Of a stretch of 64,000 nt of DNA, positions 1 to 8,809 are shown in pieces. Source of the stretch: Jejuia sp. UBA6058 (GTDB lineage Bacteria > Bacteroidota > Bacteroidia > Flavobacteriales > Flavobacteriaceae); assembly GCA_002428965.1 (NCBI GenBank), contig DIYI01000007.1, positions 37,461 through 101,460 on the forward strand. The letters are read 5' to 3'. How positions within the stretch are numbered: the first letter of the stretch is position 1; the number at the start of each line of letters is the position of its first letter. Made by a program: the position numbers and the translations under genes. A model generated the notes under the pieces. It made no database searches. It saw nothing but the letters and a program-made list of their open reading frames with translations, and had not been told where the DNA came from.

Positions 1-2269
1 AAGCTAGGGATTTTGAATAGGTTTTATCCAATAGTACAAGTTTTACCACATTCTCTAAGCTTAAATAAGAACGATAACTGTAGCGATAAATATTTAGACT
101 TTCGCTACTGCTTAACAAAGATTCTAATATTTCATACTGTATATTGTCTTTATGATCTACTACAAGTAAGGATCGACATTTGGCTATGTTCATCATGGCT
201 TGTTCGCTTTGTAAGCCTATAAAGTAGAGCAGCAAACCTTGATTTACTAAAATACTTTCTTCAATTAAACTCATAAATGCAATAAGCCTAGTTATAATTC
301 TATCTAAAGATTTTGATAAATTAGTTACAGAATGACTTTTAGCATGTTTTACTTCCAACCAATGCTTTTTAATACTGTCAAATACACGCCACATATCTCT
401 AGACCACAAACTTCTTAAGGAATAGTAGGCGTTATTAAAGCTAGAAAGTGTTTGTGCAAAACTACCCCAACGTTTATCATCGGTCATTAATGATACAATC
501 TCATCTAAAGGGTTTTCGAGACGTTTTTGTGAATTCTTACCAATAAAGCCAGGAAATGTAGATGTGATATTTGTAATAGATTGATACAGTATTTTTAAAC
601 TTTCAGATTCTGATGATCTGTTATTATACTGTTGTTGATTCATACGATTTAGCACCATGCGCAAATACCTTGCAGTAACCAAAGCACGGCCTAAATAACG
701 ACCTGACCAATATAAATTTTCCGCAGTATTACTAGGTAAATCATTAATATCTGAAATAGTGAGGTTACAAAAACTACCCCAAGAGTAATTTTGCATATGA
801 TTTTGAATAGCATCAGAAACAATCCAAAAATCTTTACTTATGCCTCCACGCTGATTGGATACAAAAAGTGTTTCTCGTTCTGCGGCAACTCTAACTAAAC
901 CACCCGACATAACACTATAACTGTCTTTATGGGCAACAGCAAAGGTTCTACACATCATTTTTCTTGGTTCTAACAAACCATTTGAAAAATTAGGAGCTGT
1001 GGAAAATGAAATTTTTTCTTGAGCCACGAATTGATATGGGGTTAATTGTATTTGCTGTTTTAGTTCATTAAGAGATTTTTCATCTAGAAACTCACAGAAC
1101 ACAATATTTTCTCGATTTGAACGGTCAATTCGCTTTAGAACAAAATCTTTTAAATTGTTCAATACAAAGTTTCGTTCTTTATCCTGCCCGCACCACCATG
1201 ATGCTATTTGAGGTAAAATTAAATCTTCGTTAAAGAAGTAATTACAAATACGATTCATAAACGGGATAAGTCCTGAATTTTCTAGAATCGCGCTTCCAAT
1301 AGGATTGACAATACTTACTTGTTGCTCCCTAACTACTTCTAATAATCCCGCAACGCCTAAATAAGAGTCTTCGCGTAACTCTAAGGGATCCATAAAAATA
1401 TCATCTACACGCCTTAAAATAACATCTACTTGTTTCAGCTTTTTTAAGGTTTTCATCCAAAGCTTACCGTTTCGCACCACCAAATCATTCCCCATAACTA
1501 GAGGGTAACCCAAGAATGAAGCTAAATACGCATGCTCAAAGTAAGTTTCATTATGAGGGCCTGGAGTTAGAATAACAATATTAGGATTATCTTTATTTGT
1601 AGGAGCCGACTCAATAAGCATTTGATTAAACTTATAGAAAAACTGCGACGATTGCTTAACATTGATATTTTGAAAAATATTTGGTAGTACCCTATTAAGT
1701 GCTTGTCTGTTTTCTAAAGCATATCCCGTACCAGAAGGGGCTTGTGTTCTATCATTGACAACCCACATACGGCCATCTGGCCCTCGAGCTAAATCTGCCG
1801 AATAAACAAGTAGATTTTTAGCTGTTTTATATTGAATTTGATCACACTGCCTAAGAAAACCACGATGGGCAAAAATAACATCCTGAGGTATTATACCATT
1901 TTTAATTAAATCCCGTTCGCCGTAAATGTCCTTGAGAATCAAATTTAAGAGCTCCGCACGCTGAATTAATCCTTTTTCAATTGTAGCTTCCCACTCATTC
2001 TGGTGTACCAAAAATGGAACAATGTCGAGTCCCCAAGACCTATTTAAACCATTAGGATCGTTATAAACATTATAAGTAACCCCATTTTCTTCCATTAACC
2101 AATTAAGCTCTTCTTGTTTGGTCTTTAGATTTTCAGAACCAATTCCTGAAAGATTATTTAGTAGTTGTTTCCAATTAAGGTTTAGTGATAAGTCAGATTT
2201 TAACACCTCGTCATAATTTCTAAAATCAGAAAAATAATTTTGGAATAATGTATTTGTATCACTCAACAT
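1..2269 (-). CDS. Circularly permuted ATP-grasp protein with alpha-E domain (C-terminus cut by window edge)
   Basis: The minus strand is open from an ATG at 2269 to base 1, giving 756 codons with no stop, so the last part of the protein lies outside the window. Residues 1 to about 490 resemble the circularly permuted ATP-grasp family (old DUF404/DUF407), with family-like stretches such as GRMWVVNDRTQAPSGTGYAL and LTPGPHNETYFEHAYLA. From about residue 505 an alpha-E (DUF403) helical domain follows, with the motif AENLYWSGRYLGR. ATP-grasp enzymes form amide bonds by way of acyl-phosphates. Members of this group are predicted to make or attach small peptides, but the substrate is unknown. The start is 6 bases after the stop of the transglutaminase/DUF2126 gene, so the two are very likely co-transcribed. 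The family call is firm; the biological role is inference. Confidence 0.88.
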   Translation of the reverse strand, partial: MLSDTNTLFQNYFSDFRNYDEVLKSDLSLNLNWKQLLNNLSGIGSENLKTKQEELNWLMEENGVTYNVYNDPNGLNRSWGLDIVPFLVHQNEWEATIEKGLIQRAELLNLILKDIYGERDLIKNGIIPQDVIFAHRGFLRQCDQIQYKTAKNLLVYSADLARGPDGRMWVVNDRTQAPSGTGYALENRQALNRVLPNIFQNINVKQSSQFFYKFNQMLIESAPTNKDNPNIVILTPGPHNETYFEHAYLASFLGYPLVMGNDLVVRNGKLWMKTLKKLKQVDVILRRVDDIFMDPLELREDSYLGVAGLLEVVREQQVSIVNPIGSAILENSGLIPFMNRICNYFFNEDLILPQIASWWCGQDKERNFVLNNLKDFVLKRIDRSNRENIVFCEFLDEKSLNELKQQIQLTPYQFVAQEKISFSTAPNFSNGLLEPRKMMCRTFAVAHKDSYSVMSGGLVRVAAERETLFVSNQRGGISKDFWIVSDAIQNHMQNYSWGSFCNLTISDINDLPSNTAENLYWSGRYLGRALVTARYLRMVLNRMNQQQYNNRSSESESLKILYQSITNITSTFPGFIGKNSQKRLENPLDEIVSLMTDDKRWGSFAQTLSSFNNAYYSLRSLWSRDMWRVFDSIKKHWLEVKHAKSHSVTNLSKSLDRIITRLIAFMSLIEESILVNQGLLLYFIGLQSEQAMMNIAKCRSLLVVDHKDNIQYEILESLLSSSESLNIYRYSYRSYLSLENVVKLVLLDKTYSKSLA

Positions 2270-2275
2270 TGGGTA

Positions 2276-5200
2276 CTACTTTTTTCTTAAATCTAGTGTA
2301 TTTGGAAATTCAAAGTTAATGGGTAATTCTTTTAGTTTGAATTTTTTTGGATTATTTGCCTTTTTTATGGTTTTATATTCTTCTTTTGAAATTTTATCAT
2401 TTTTATCTGGAATTACATCACCTTGGGTATGGCCAAAGCCCCAAAAACGGTTGATCCTTCTTGATTCCGCTTCAAAACTATTTACGGGATACGTTTCGTA
2501 TGAGCGCCCACCTGGATGCGATACAAAATAGGTGCATCCACCTATTGATTGGTTATTCCATGTGTCTATTAAATCAAAAACCAAAGGTGTATCTGCATCA
2601 ATCGTTGGGTGCAACGCAGAATAGGGGTTCCATGCTTTATACCGAATACCAGCTACATATTCTCCTTTTACTCCAGTATTTTTCAAGGGCACTTTTACAC
2701 CATTACAGGATACAATATAACGTTCTTCAATAAAATTTGAAATTTTAATTTGGATACGTTCCAAAGAGGAATCTACATAACGTGCTGTACCACCACCAGA
2801 CATTTCTTCACCAAGAACATTCCAAGGTTCTATAGCAGCTCTAAGCTCTATTTCCATGTTATTGATCGTAGTTAAACCATGAAGTGGAAACCTAAATTCG
2901 AAAAACGGATCAAACCAATCTTCTTTAAATTCATAACCTGCTTTGTTAAGCTGTTTTACAATATCCCTTACATCATTCCGTACAAAATGTTCAATAAGAA
3001 ATTTATCATGCAACTCTGTACCCCACCGAATTAAATCATGCTCGTAAGGTGATTTCCAAAACCAAGCCACTAATGTGCGTACTAACAGGTTTTGCATCAA
3101 ACTCATTTGAGAATGTGGCGGCATATCAAAAGCACGTAATTCCAAGATTCCTAATCTTCCTGAAGAAGAGTCGGGAGAGTAGAGTTTGTCTATACAGAAT
3201 TCTGCACGATGTGTGTTTCCTGTTAAATCTGTTAATAAATGACGAAATAATCTATCTGTTAACCAAAAAGGGACATCGCCATCTTTGGGGATTTTACTAA
3301 ATGCGATTTCTAATTCATACAAGTTTTCCATTCTTGCTTCATCAATGCGAGGAGCTTGACTAGTTGGACCAATAAAAGCTCCAGAAAACAAATACGATAA
3401 CCCTGGATGGTGCTGCCAAAAGGTTAATAAACTTCTCAATAAACTTGGTTTGCGTAATAACGGACTATCTGCCGGAGTTACGCCACCAAGTGTAACGTGA
3501 TTTCCTCCTCCTGTGCCGGTATGCTTGCCATCAATCATAAATTTTTCAGTACCCAATCTCGATTGTTTAGCAAGTTTGTAAAGGGTTGTTGTATTGTAGG
3601 TTAATTCCTCCCAGTTTTTGGCAGGATGCACATTTACTTCAATTACACCTGGATCTGGAGTTATTTTTAAAGACTCTAACCTATTGTCATGCGGAGGATT
3701 ATAGCCTTCTAAAATAACGGGTATATTCAATTCTTTGGATGTAGCTTCGATAGAAGCCATTAAATCCAGAAATACTTCAGCAGTATCTATTGGTGGTAAG
3801 AATAAGTGCAGCTTTCCTTCTCTAACTTCTGCACAAAGTGCAGTACGAATAAAATACTCTTCTTTGGAAGTTTCAATTTCATTATTCATGAACGCTTTAT
3901 GCCGTTTTGAAACTTTTAATTTATAGTTTGGTAATGCTTTTTGTTTAGAAAATTGATCGGGCTGAATAACTGGAAATTCTTGCTGTTTTGGTTTTTGAAT
4001 TAAAGAATTCAAAGGTAACCTCAGTCCAATTGGAGAATTTCCCGGAAGTAAAAAAATATGCTTTCGTCTAAACTTCCAATCACAGGTAAACCATTGCCCT
4101 TCAAAACTATTAAGTGGCAGCAAGTGTCCAACGGGCTTAGATTTCCCTTCTTTAAGGATATCTTTTAACTTATCTTTCACAAGTAAGTTGCCATTCTCTT
4201 CAGTTGGATCTATATCTATAGGCATTTTCCCTTCTTCCCAAAGGAAATAAAAGCTGTCTTCAAAAGTAGGTTTAATGCGCTTACTTGAAATTCCTAAATA
4301 AGCGGTTAATGTTTTTAAGAATTTTTTATCTGCATTCTTCTGGAGTTTATAATCATCAGCAAATAGATCCAATAAGTTTTTAGTGTGCCAAATAGGCTTG
4401 CCATCCTTTCGCCAACATATTTCTGTAGACCATCTAGGAAGTGGTTCTCCAGGATACCATTTGCCTTGGGCTTGGTGTAAGACACCACCTTTTGCAAATT
4501 CATCATAAACTCTGGTGGATAAATCCTTCGCCAAAGCTCTTTTATGCGGTCCATCTGCGGCTGTATTCCACTCTGGAGCTTCCATATCATCTATAGAAAC
4601 AAATGTTGGTTCACCTCCCATGGTTAATCTTACATCACCCTTTTCCAATTCTTCTTCTACTTTAAAACCTAGGTTGTAGATGGAGTTCCATTGTTCTTCA
4701 GTGTAGGGTTTTGTAACTCTTGGAGATTCAAAAATGCGTTTTACCGAATTATCAAAAAAGAATTCGGTTTCGCATACATCCGTCATCCCAGAAACAGGTG
4801 CTGCACTCTCAAATGACGGGGTACAAGCCAACGGAATGTGACCTTCACCAGCTAAAAGGCCAGAAGTCGCATCAAAACCTATCCATCCTGCTCCTGGAAT
4901 ATAAACCTCGGCCCAAGCATGTAAATCTGTAAAATCTGCCTCGGGGCCTGAAGGACCATCAAGAGATTTTTCGTCGGCAGCTAGTTGTACTAAATATCCT
5001 GAAACAAAGCGTGTACCAAAACCTAAATGACGCATCACTTGCACGAACAACCAAGCATAATCTCTACAAGAACCATTCTTTTGTTCAAGAGTTTGCTCGC
5101 AGGACTGTACTCCTGGATCCATGCGAATATTATAATTCAAAAACTCATTTATTTTTCTGTTGATATCAATTAAAAAATAAATGGTTTGCCTTGGCGCCAG

Positions 5201-5605
5201 ATCAATATCTTTTAAAAATGACTTTAGTAATGGGCCATTATCGGTAATTTCTAAATATGGCGCCAACTCTTTTTTAATTGTATCGGTATATTCAAACGGA
5301 TAGTCTTCAGCGTATTTTTCAACAAAAAAATCAAAAGGATTTATTGTTTTCAAATCAGCTATAATCTCAACATCTATTGATAATTCCTTGGTTTTATCTG
5401 GAAACGTTAAACGTGCTAAGTAGTTTCCAAAAGGATCTTGTTGCCAATTGAAAAAATGATTTTCCGGTTTAATTTTTATAGAATATGCTTCAATTGGCGT
5501 TCTGCTATGCGGTGCTGGTCTTAATCTAAATATATGAGGAGATAGTGAGACAGAACGGTCGTATTTATAAAGCGTTTTATGAGAGATAACTACTTTTAGC
5601 GCCAT
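2276..5605 (-). CDS. Transglutaminase-like protein fused to DUF2126 putative amidoligase
   Basis: An 1109-residue protein. Residues 1 to about 90 look like the bacterial transglutaminase N-domain. The transglutaminase-like core lies at about 150 to 260 with its Cys-His-Asp triad visible in NGSCRDYAWLF, DLHAWAEVY and GFDATSG. Residues from about 320 to the end match the long DUF2126 region (putative amidoligase), including the GKHTGTGGGNHVTLGG stretch. Transglutaminase folds cleave or exchange amide bonds; DUF2126 is predicted to form them. It sits directly upstream of the ATP-grasp/alpha-E gene, the usual partner of this family, which suggests one pathway of peptide synthesis or protein tagging. 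No signal peptide is seen, so a cytoplasmic location is likely. The substrate is not known. I see no consensus promoter in the 208 bases upstream. Confidence 0.88.
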   Translation of the reverse strand: MALKVVISHKTLYKYDRSVSLSPHIFRLRPAPHSRTPIEAYSIKIKPENHFFNWQQDPFGNYLARLTFPDKTKELSIDVEIIADLKTINPFDFFVEKYAEDYPFEYTDTIKKELAPYLEITDNGPLLKSFLKDIDLAPRQTIYFLIDINRKINEFLNYNIRMDPGVQSCEQTLEQKNGSCRDYAWLFVQVMRHLGFGTRFVSGYLVQLAADEKSLDGPSGPEADFTDLHAWAEVYIPGAGWIGFDATSGLLAGEGHIPLACTPSFESAAPVSGMTDVCETEFFFDNSVKRIFESPRVTKPYTEEQWNSIYNLGFKVEEELEKGDVRLTMGGEPTFVSIDDMEAPEWNTAADGPHKRALAKDLSTRVYDEFAKGGVLHQAQGKWYPGEPLPRWSTEICWRKDGKPIWHTKNLLDLFADDYKLQKNADKKFLKTLTAYLGISSKRIKPTFEDSFYFLWEEGKMPIDIDPTEENGNLLVKDKLKDILKEGKSKPVGHLLPLNSFEGQWFTCDWKFRRKHIFLLPGNSPIGLRLPLNSLIQKPKQQEFPVIQPDQFSKQKALPNYKLKVSKRHKAFMNNEIETSKEEYFIRTALCAEVREGKLHLFLPPIDTAEVFLDLMASIEATSKELNIPVILEGYNPPHDNRLESLKITPDPGVIEVNVHPAKNWEELTYNTTTLYKLAKQSRLGTEKFMIDGKHTGTGGGNHVTLGGVTPADSPLLRKPSLLRSLLTFWQHHPGLSYLFSGAFIGPTSQAPRIDEARMENLYELEIAFSKIPKDGDVPFWLTDRLFRHLLTDLTGNTHRAEFCIDKLYSPDSSSGRLGILELRAFDMPPHSQMSLMQNLLVRTLVAWFWKSPYEHDLIRWGTELHDKFLIEHFVRNDVRDIVKQLNKAGYEFKEDWFDPFFEFRFPLHGLTTINNMEIELRAAIEPWNVLGEEMSGGGTARYVDSSLERIQIKISNFIEERYIVSCNGVKVPLKNTGVKGEYVAGIRYKAWNPYSALHPTIDADTPLVFDLIDTWNNQSIGGCTYFVSHPGGRSYETYPVNSFEAESRRINRFWGFGHTQGDVIPDKNDKISKEEYKTIKKANNPKKFKLKELPINFEFPNTLDLRKK

Positions 5606-5813
5606 AAAATGTTTAATTTTTTAATTAGACAATTTAAGCGTTTTCTTTTTAGGAAAGCTAAAAAGTACATTCAAATAATTTTATTATTAACCCACTGAAT
5701 TTGTGATATTAATAAAATTAATTTATCAAAACTGTAAACTTTGAAAAACCTTTGATTTCTGTAGCCTGAAATTGAATATTTTTAAAAAACGAATATCACC
5801 GAATAACCTTTGT

Positions 5814-6854
5814 TCATTCAGTGTAAACAGTATTTTCCTGTTCTGCCACGCGAATAAACGTGGTACGCTTTGTTAGTTCTTTTAGTCTCGCAGCACCAAC
5901 ATAGGTACAGGTGCTCCTGAGTCCACCTAAAATATCTTTTATAGTACCCTCAACTTTACCACGATAAGGCACTTCAACAGTTTTGCCCTCACTCGCTCTA
6001 TAATTAGCAACACCACCAGAGTGTTTGTCCATTGCCGTAGCAGAACTCATGCCATAAAACTTTCTATATTGCTTACCATTCTTTTCTATAATTTCACCGC
6101 CACTTTCATCATGACCAGCGAACATGCCACCAAGCATCACAAAATCAGCGCCAGCACCAAATGCTTTAGCAACGTCACCTGGTGTGGTACAACCACCATC
6201 ACTAACAATTTGTCCACCAAGTCCATGTGCTGCATCGGCGCATTCAATAATAGCAGACAGCTGAGGATAACCTACTCCTGTTTTAATACGTGTAGTACAA
6301 ACCGATCCAGGTCCAATACCAACTTTAACCACATCGGCTCCTGAGAGTAATAACTCTTCAACCATTTCGCCAGTTACCACATTACCAGCAATTATAACTT
6401 TTTCAGGATAATGCTCTCTGGTCTTTTTTACAAAACCTGCAAAATATTCGGAATAGCCATTTGCCACATCAATACATATGTATTTCAATTTTGGGTTAGT
6501 TTCAATAATTTGCGCAAGTCTCAGGGCATCTTCTTTCCCAATTCCTGTACTTATAGCAATATGGTCTTCTACGCCTTCTACTGAAGTACTAAAAAAATGA
6601 GACCATTCTTCAGAAGAATAATGTTTATGTATGGTTGTAAAAAGTTTTTCCTTTGTCAATACTGATGCCATTTCAAAGGTGCCAACAGTATCCATATTTG
6701 CAGCGATTATAGGAATACCTTGCCAAATAGTAGGGCTATGTAAAAATTTAAATTCTCTATTTAAACTTACCTCTTTTCTACTTTTAAGGGTAGAACGTTT
6801 AGGACGAATCATTACATCTTTAAATCCTAGTTTTATTTCATATTCAATTCGCAT
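5814..6854 (-). CDS. guaC: GMP reductase
   Basis: A 346-residue protein of the IMPDH/GMPR TIM-barrel family. GMP reductase converts GMP to IMP and ammonia with NADPH and so feeds guanine nucleotides back to the adenine branch. The catalytic cysteine loop is visible as GIGPGSVCTTRIKTG, followed by the phosphate-binding region IVSDGGCTTPGDVAKAFGAG. There are no CBS domains, and the length fits GuaC rather than IMP dehydrogenase (about 490 residues). The N-terminus KLGFKDVMIRPKRSTLKSR is also typical of GMP reductase. It stands alone on the minus strand and is divergent from the hybrid kinase gene across about 120 bases. The start ATG at 6854 gives the expected family N-terminus. Confidence 0.95.
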   Translation of the reverse strand: MRIEYEIKLGFKDVMIRPKRSTLKSRKEVSLNREFKFLHSPTIWQGIPIIAANMDTVGTFEMASVLTKEKLFTTIHKHYSSEEWSHFFSTSVEGVEDHIAISTGIGKEDALRLAQIIETNPKLKYICIDVANGYSEYFAGFVKKTREHYPEKVIIAGNVVTGEMVEELLLSGADVVKVGIGPGSVCTTRIKTGVGYPQLSAIIECADAAHGLGGQIVSDGGCTTPGDVAKAFGAGADFVMLGGMFAGHDESGGEIIEKNGKQYRKFYGMSSATAMDKHSGGVANYRASEGKTVEVPYRGKVEGTIKDILGGLRSTCTYVGAARLKELTKRTTFIRVAEQENTVYTE

Positions 6855-6975
6855 TAAATCAATACTTTATAAGTTAAATAATAGCCTTACTTTTTCATTT
6901 AAAGATAAAACGATTTTTCAATTTGCAGGTATATTATTAATATTCTTTTGTACCTTTATTTTTCCAAAAATTTAT

Positions 6976-8403
6976 ATGGCGTCTTTCCCGAAGTTTAAAG
7001 TAAGATTTGTTTTATGGGTGGTTTTTTCCGCAGTAATGTTAATATCTGTAGGAATGCTTCTTTTTTTTGGTATCAGATTTTCAAATCCTTCAGATTATAA
7101 GTTAGTTGCAGGTATAGCATTTGTTTTATTAGGTGGATTAATTTCCATTCTTCTATATGTAATGTATTTCCGCTTGCGAGAAAAAGGTAAACAGGCTCAA
7201 TTAAAGGAAAAAGTAGAGCGCTTGGAAGCTAAGCTTAAAAAGATAAAGAAGGATAAAAAGCAACCAGGTTATTTAGCTAACGTAAGCCGAGAAATTAGAA
7301 TTCCTTTGAGTACTATTTCTGGAATGATACATATGTTAAAAAATACCGATTTGGATCTAGACCAAAAAGCACAAGTTGAAATTGCTGAATATTCCACGGA
7401 GTATCTATTGCAACTTGTAAATATGATACTAAACAATTCTAGTGATATCTATTCCGATTTAAAATTGGAAAATGCACCTATGGACCTCCAAGAAGACTTG
7501 GAAAAACTTTTTAAGTTATTTGAATTTCAAGCTTGGGAGAAGGGTGTCGATTTTGAGTACAAATTTGTCGGAAAGAATAAACGTGGGTTTCTACTATTAG
7601 GTGATATTTCCAAAATTCAGCAAGTATTAATAAATCTACTAAATAACGCTGTAAAATATACAAGTATAGGTAGGGTGGAAGTTACTATTGATCATACGTC
7701 GACAAATGATGATTTACAGGTGGTTTCTTTTTATGTAAAGGATACAGGTATGGGCATGAATGGATATATTCAAGACAAGGTGTATAAAACGCTGGAAGGG
7801 AAATTAAACTCCTCTGATAGTAAAGACGGTAGTTTTGGTATAGGCCTTGCGGTGGCAAAGAGACTTGTTGGTTTAATGGGGGGAAACTTGAAATTTGAAA
7901 GTAAAGAAAACGCGGGTTCTGCTTTCTATTTTAGTTTACAATTAAAAAAAACACTTGCGGTTATTTCGAAATCTCACGAAAGAAGTCAATTATCCTTAAG
8001 TAAGTTTGATTATAAATTTAATGTGTTGATAGCAGAAGATAATAAAATGAACCAACGCGTTATTAAATACCTTCTAGAACAATATGGCGCAGAATGTACA
8101 TTTGTAACTAATGGACTTGATGCCATAAATATTTATAAGGCTATTAACTATGACATAATTTTTATGGACATTTATATGCCTAATATTAATGGGTATGAGG
8201 CCACAAAACGGATTAAGGCAACTAAAAAATATTCAAAAAGGAATATTCCAATCATTGCTGTTTCTGCAAGTGCGTTCGATGAAGATATAAGTAAAGCTAA
8301 AGAAGCAGGAGTTGATGATTTTTTACCTAAACCAATTGACAATGATGCGTTGCGTGATATTCTAGAGAGATATGTTCTTCTTAGCGAGGAGCACGTTTCT
8401 TAA
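6976..8403 (+). CDS. Membrane hybrid histidine kinase lacking the phospho-acceptor histidine
   Basis: I place the start at the ATG at 6976 (475 residues); a longer reading frame upstream runs over the divergent guaC gene and is not credible. Two membrane helices (about residues 11-33 and 43-64) are followed by a lysine-rich coiled coil and then a HisKA-like segment. Its H-box reads NVSREIRIPLS, with Arg105 (codon CGA, 7288-7290) where the phosphorylated histidine belongs. The ATPase part keeps the N-box (LINLLNNAVKY), a G1 box (DTGMGM) and a G2 box (GIGLAVAKRL). A receiver domain at about 345-465 looks intact, with the acceptor Asp in IFMDIYMP and Lys in LPKPID. By family rules the protein should not autophosphorylate in the usual way. 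It could act as a phosphatase, a pseudokinase partner or a receiver for another kinase. Confidence 0.9.
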   Translation: MASFPKFKVRFVLWVVFSAVMLISVGMLLFFGIRFSNPSDYKLVAGIAFVLLGGLISILLYVMYFRLREKGKQAQLKEKVERLEAKLKKIKKDKKQPGYLANVSREIRIPLSTISGMIHMLKNTDLDLDQKAQVEIAEYSTEYLLQLVNMILNNSSDIYSDLKLENAPMDLQEDLEKLFKLFEFQAWEKGVDFEYKFVGKNKRGFLLLGDISKIQQVLINLLNNAVKYTSIGRVEVTIDHTSTNDDLQVVSFYVKDTGMGMNGYIQDKVYKTLEGKLNSSDSKDGSFGIGLAVAKRLVGLMGGNLKFESKENAGSAFYFSLQLKKTLAVISKSHERSQLSLSKFDYKFNVLIAEDNKMNQRVIKYLLEQYGAECTFVTNGLDAINIYKAINYDIIFMDIYMPNINGYEATKRIKATKKYSKRNIPIIAVSASAFDEDISKAKEAGVDDFLPKPIDNDALRDILERYVLLSEEHVS

Positions 8404-8410
8404 AACAACC

Positions 8411-8791
8411 TTATTTCGCAGCTATCATGCTTATTTCCACATTAACATCCTTGGGTAATCGCGCCACTTGAACAGTTTCTCTAGCCGGTGCTGTTTCATC
8501 ATTAAAAAAGCTGCCGTATACAGTATTTATCTTAGCAAAGTCATCCATATTACTTATAAAAATTGAAGATTTTATTACATTTTCAAATGAAAATCCTGCC
8601 TCATGTAAAATAGCACTTAAGTTGTGCATTACCTGAGCGGTTTCATTTTCAATGGTATCTAAAACTAATTTACCTGTTTCAGAATTAATTGCAATTTGCC
8701 CAGAAATATAAAGTGTACCTCCATGTAAAACCGCTTGATTGTAAGGGCCTAATGGTGCTGGAGCCTTTTTTGTAGATATAATTTTTTTCAT
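8411..8791 (-). CDS. ridA: RidA family reactive intermediate/imine deaminase
   Basis: A 126-residue protein, the usual size of RidA, which hydrolyses reactive enamine/imine intermediates released by PLP enzymes such as threonine dehydratase. The N-terminus KAPAPLGPYNQAVLHGGTLY and the C-terminal APARETVQVARLPKDVNVEI carry the family signature, including the arginine that binds the substrate carboxylate. I chose the ATG at 8791; a TTG 12 bases further upstream is possible but would add residues the family lacks. The gene starts 18 bases after the lptD stop, so it may be read from the same transcript, although the two have no known functional link. It is convergent with the hybrid kinase gene. 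Confidence 0.95.
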   Translation of the reverse strand: MKKIISTKKAPAPLGPYNQAVLHGGTLYISGQIAINSETGKLVLDTIENETAQVMHNLSAILHEAGFSFENVIKSSIFISNMDDFAKINTVYGSFFNDETAPARETVQVARLPKDVNVEISMIAAK

Positions 8792-8809
8792 AAATAAGAG
8801 CAAATATAT

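Noticed and set aside
1..222. A short plus-strand frame at 13-222.
   Set aside because: It is antisense to the alpha-E domain of the ATP-grasp gene, which is open throughout this interval.
6631..6975. Upstream extension of the hybrid kinase reading frame, 115 codons long, starting inside guaC.
   Set aside because: It lies antisense to the 5' part of a well-supported GMP reductase gene and has no kinase-like content; the ATG at 6976 gives a normal first membrane helix.
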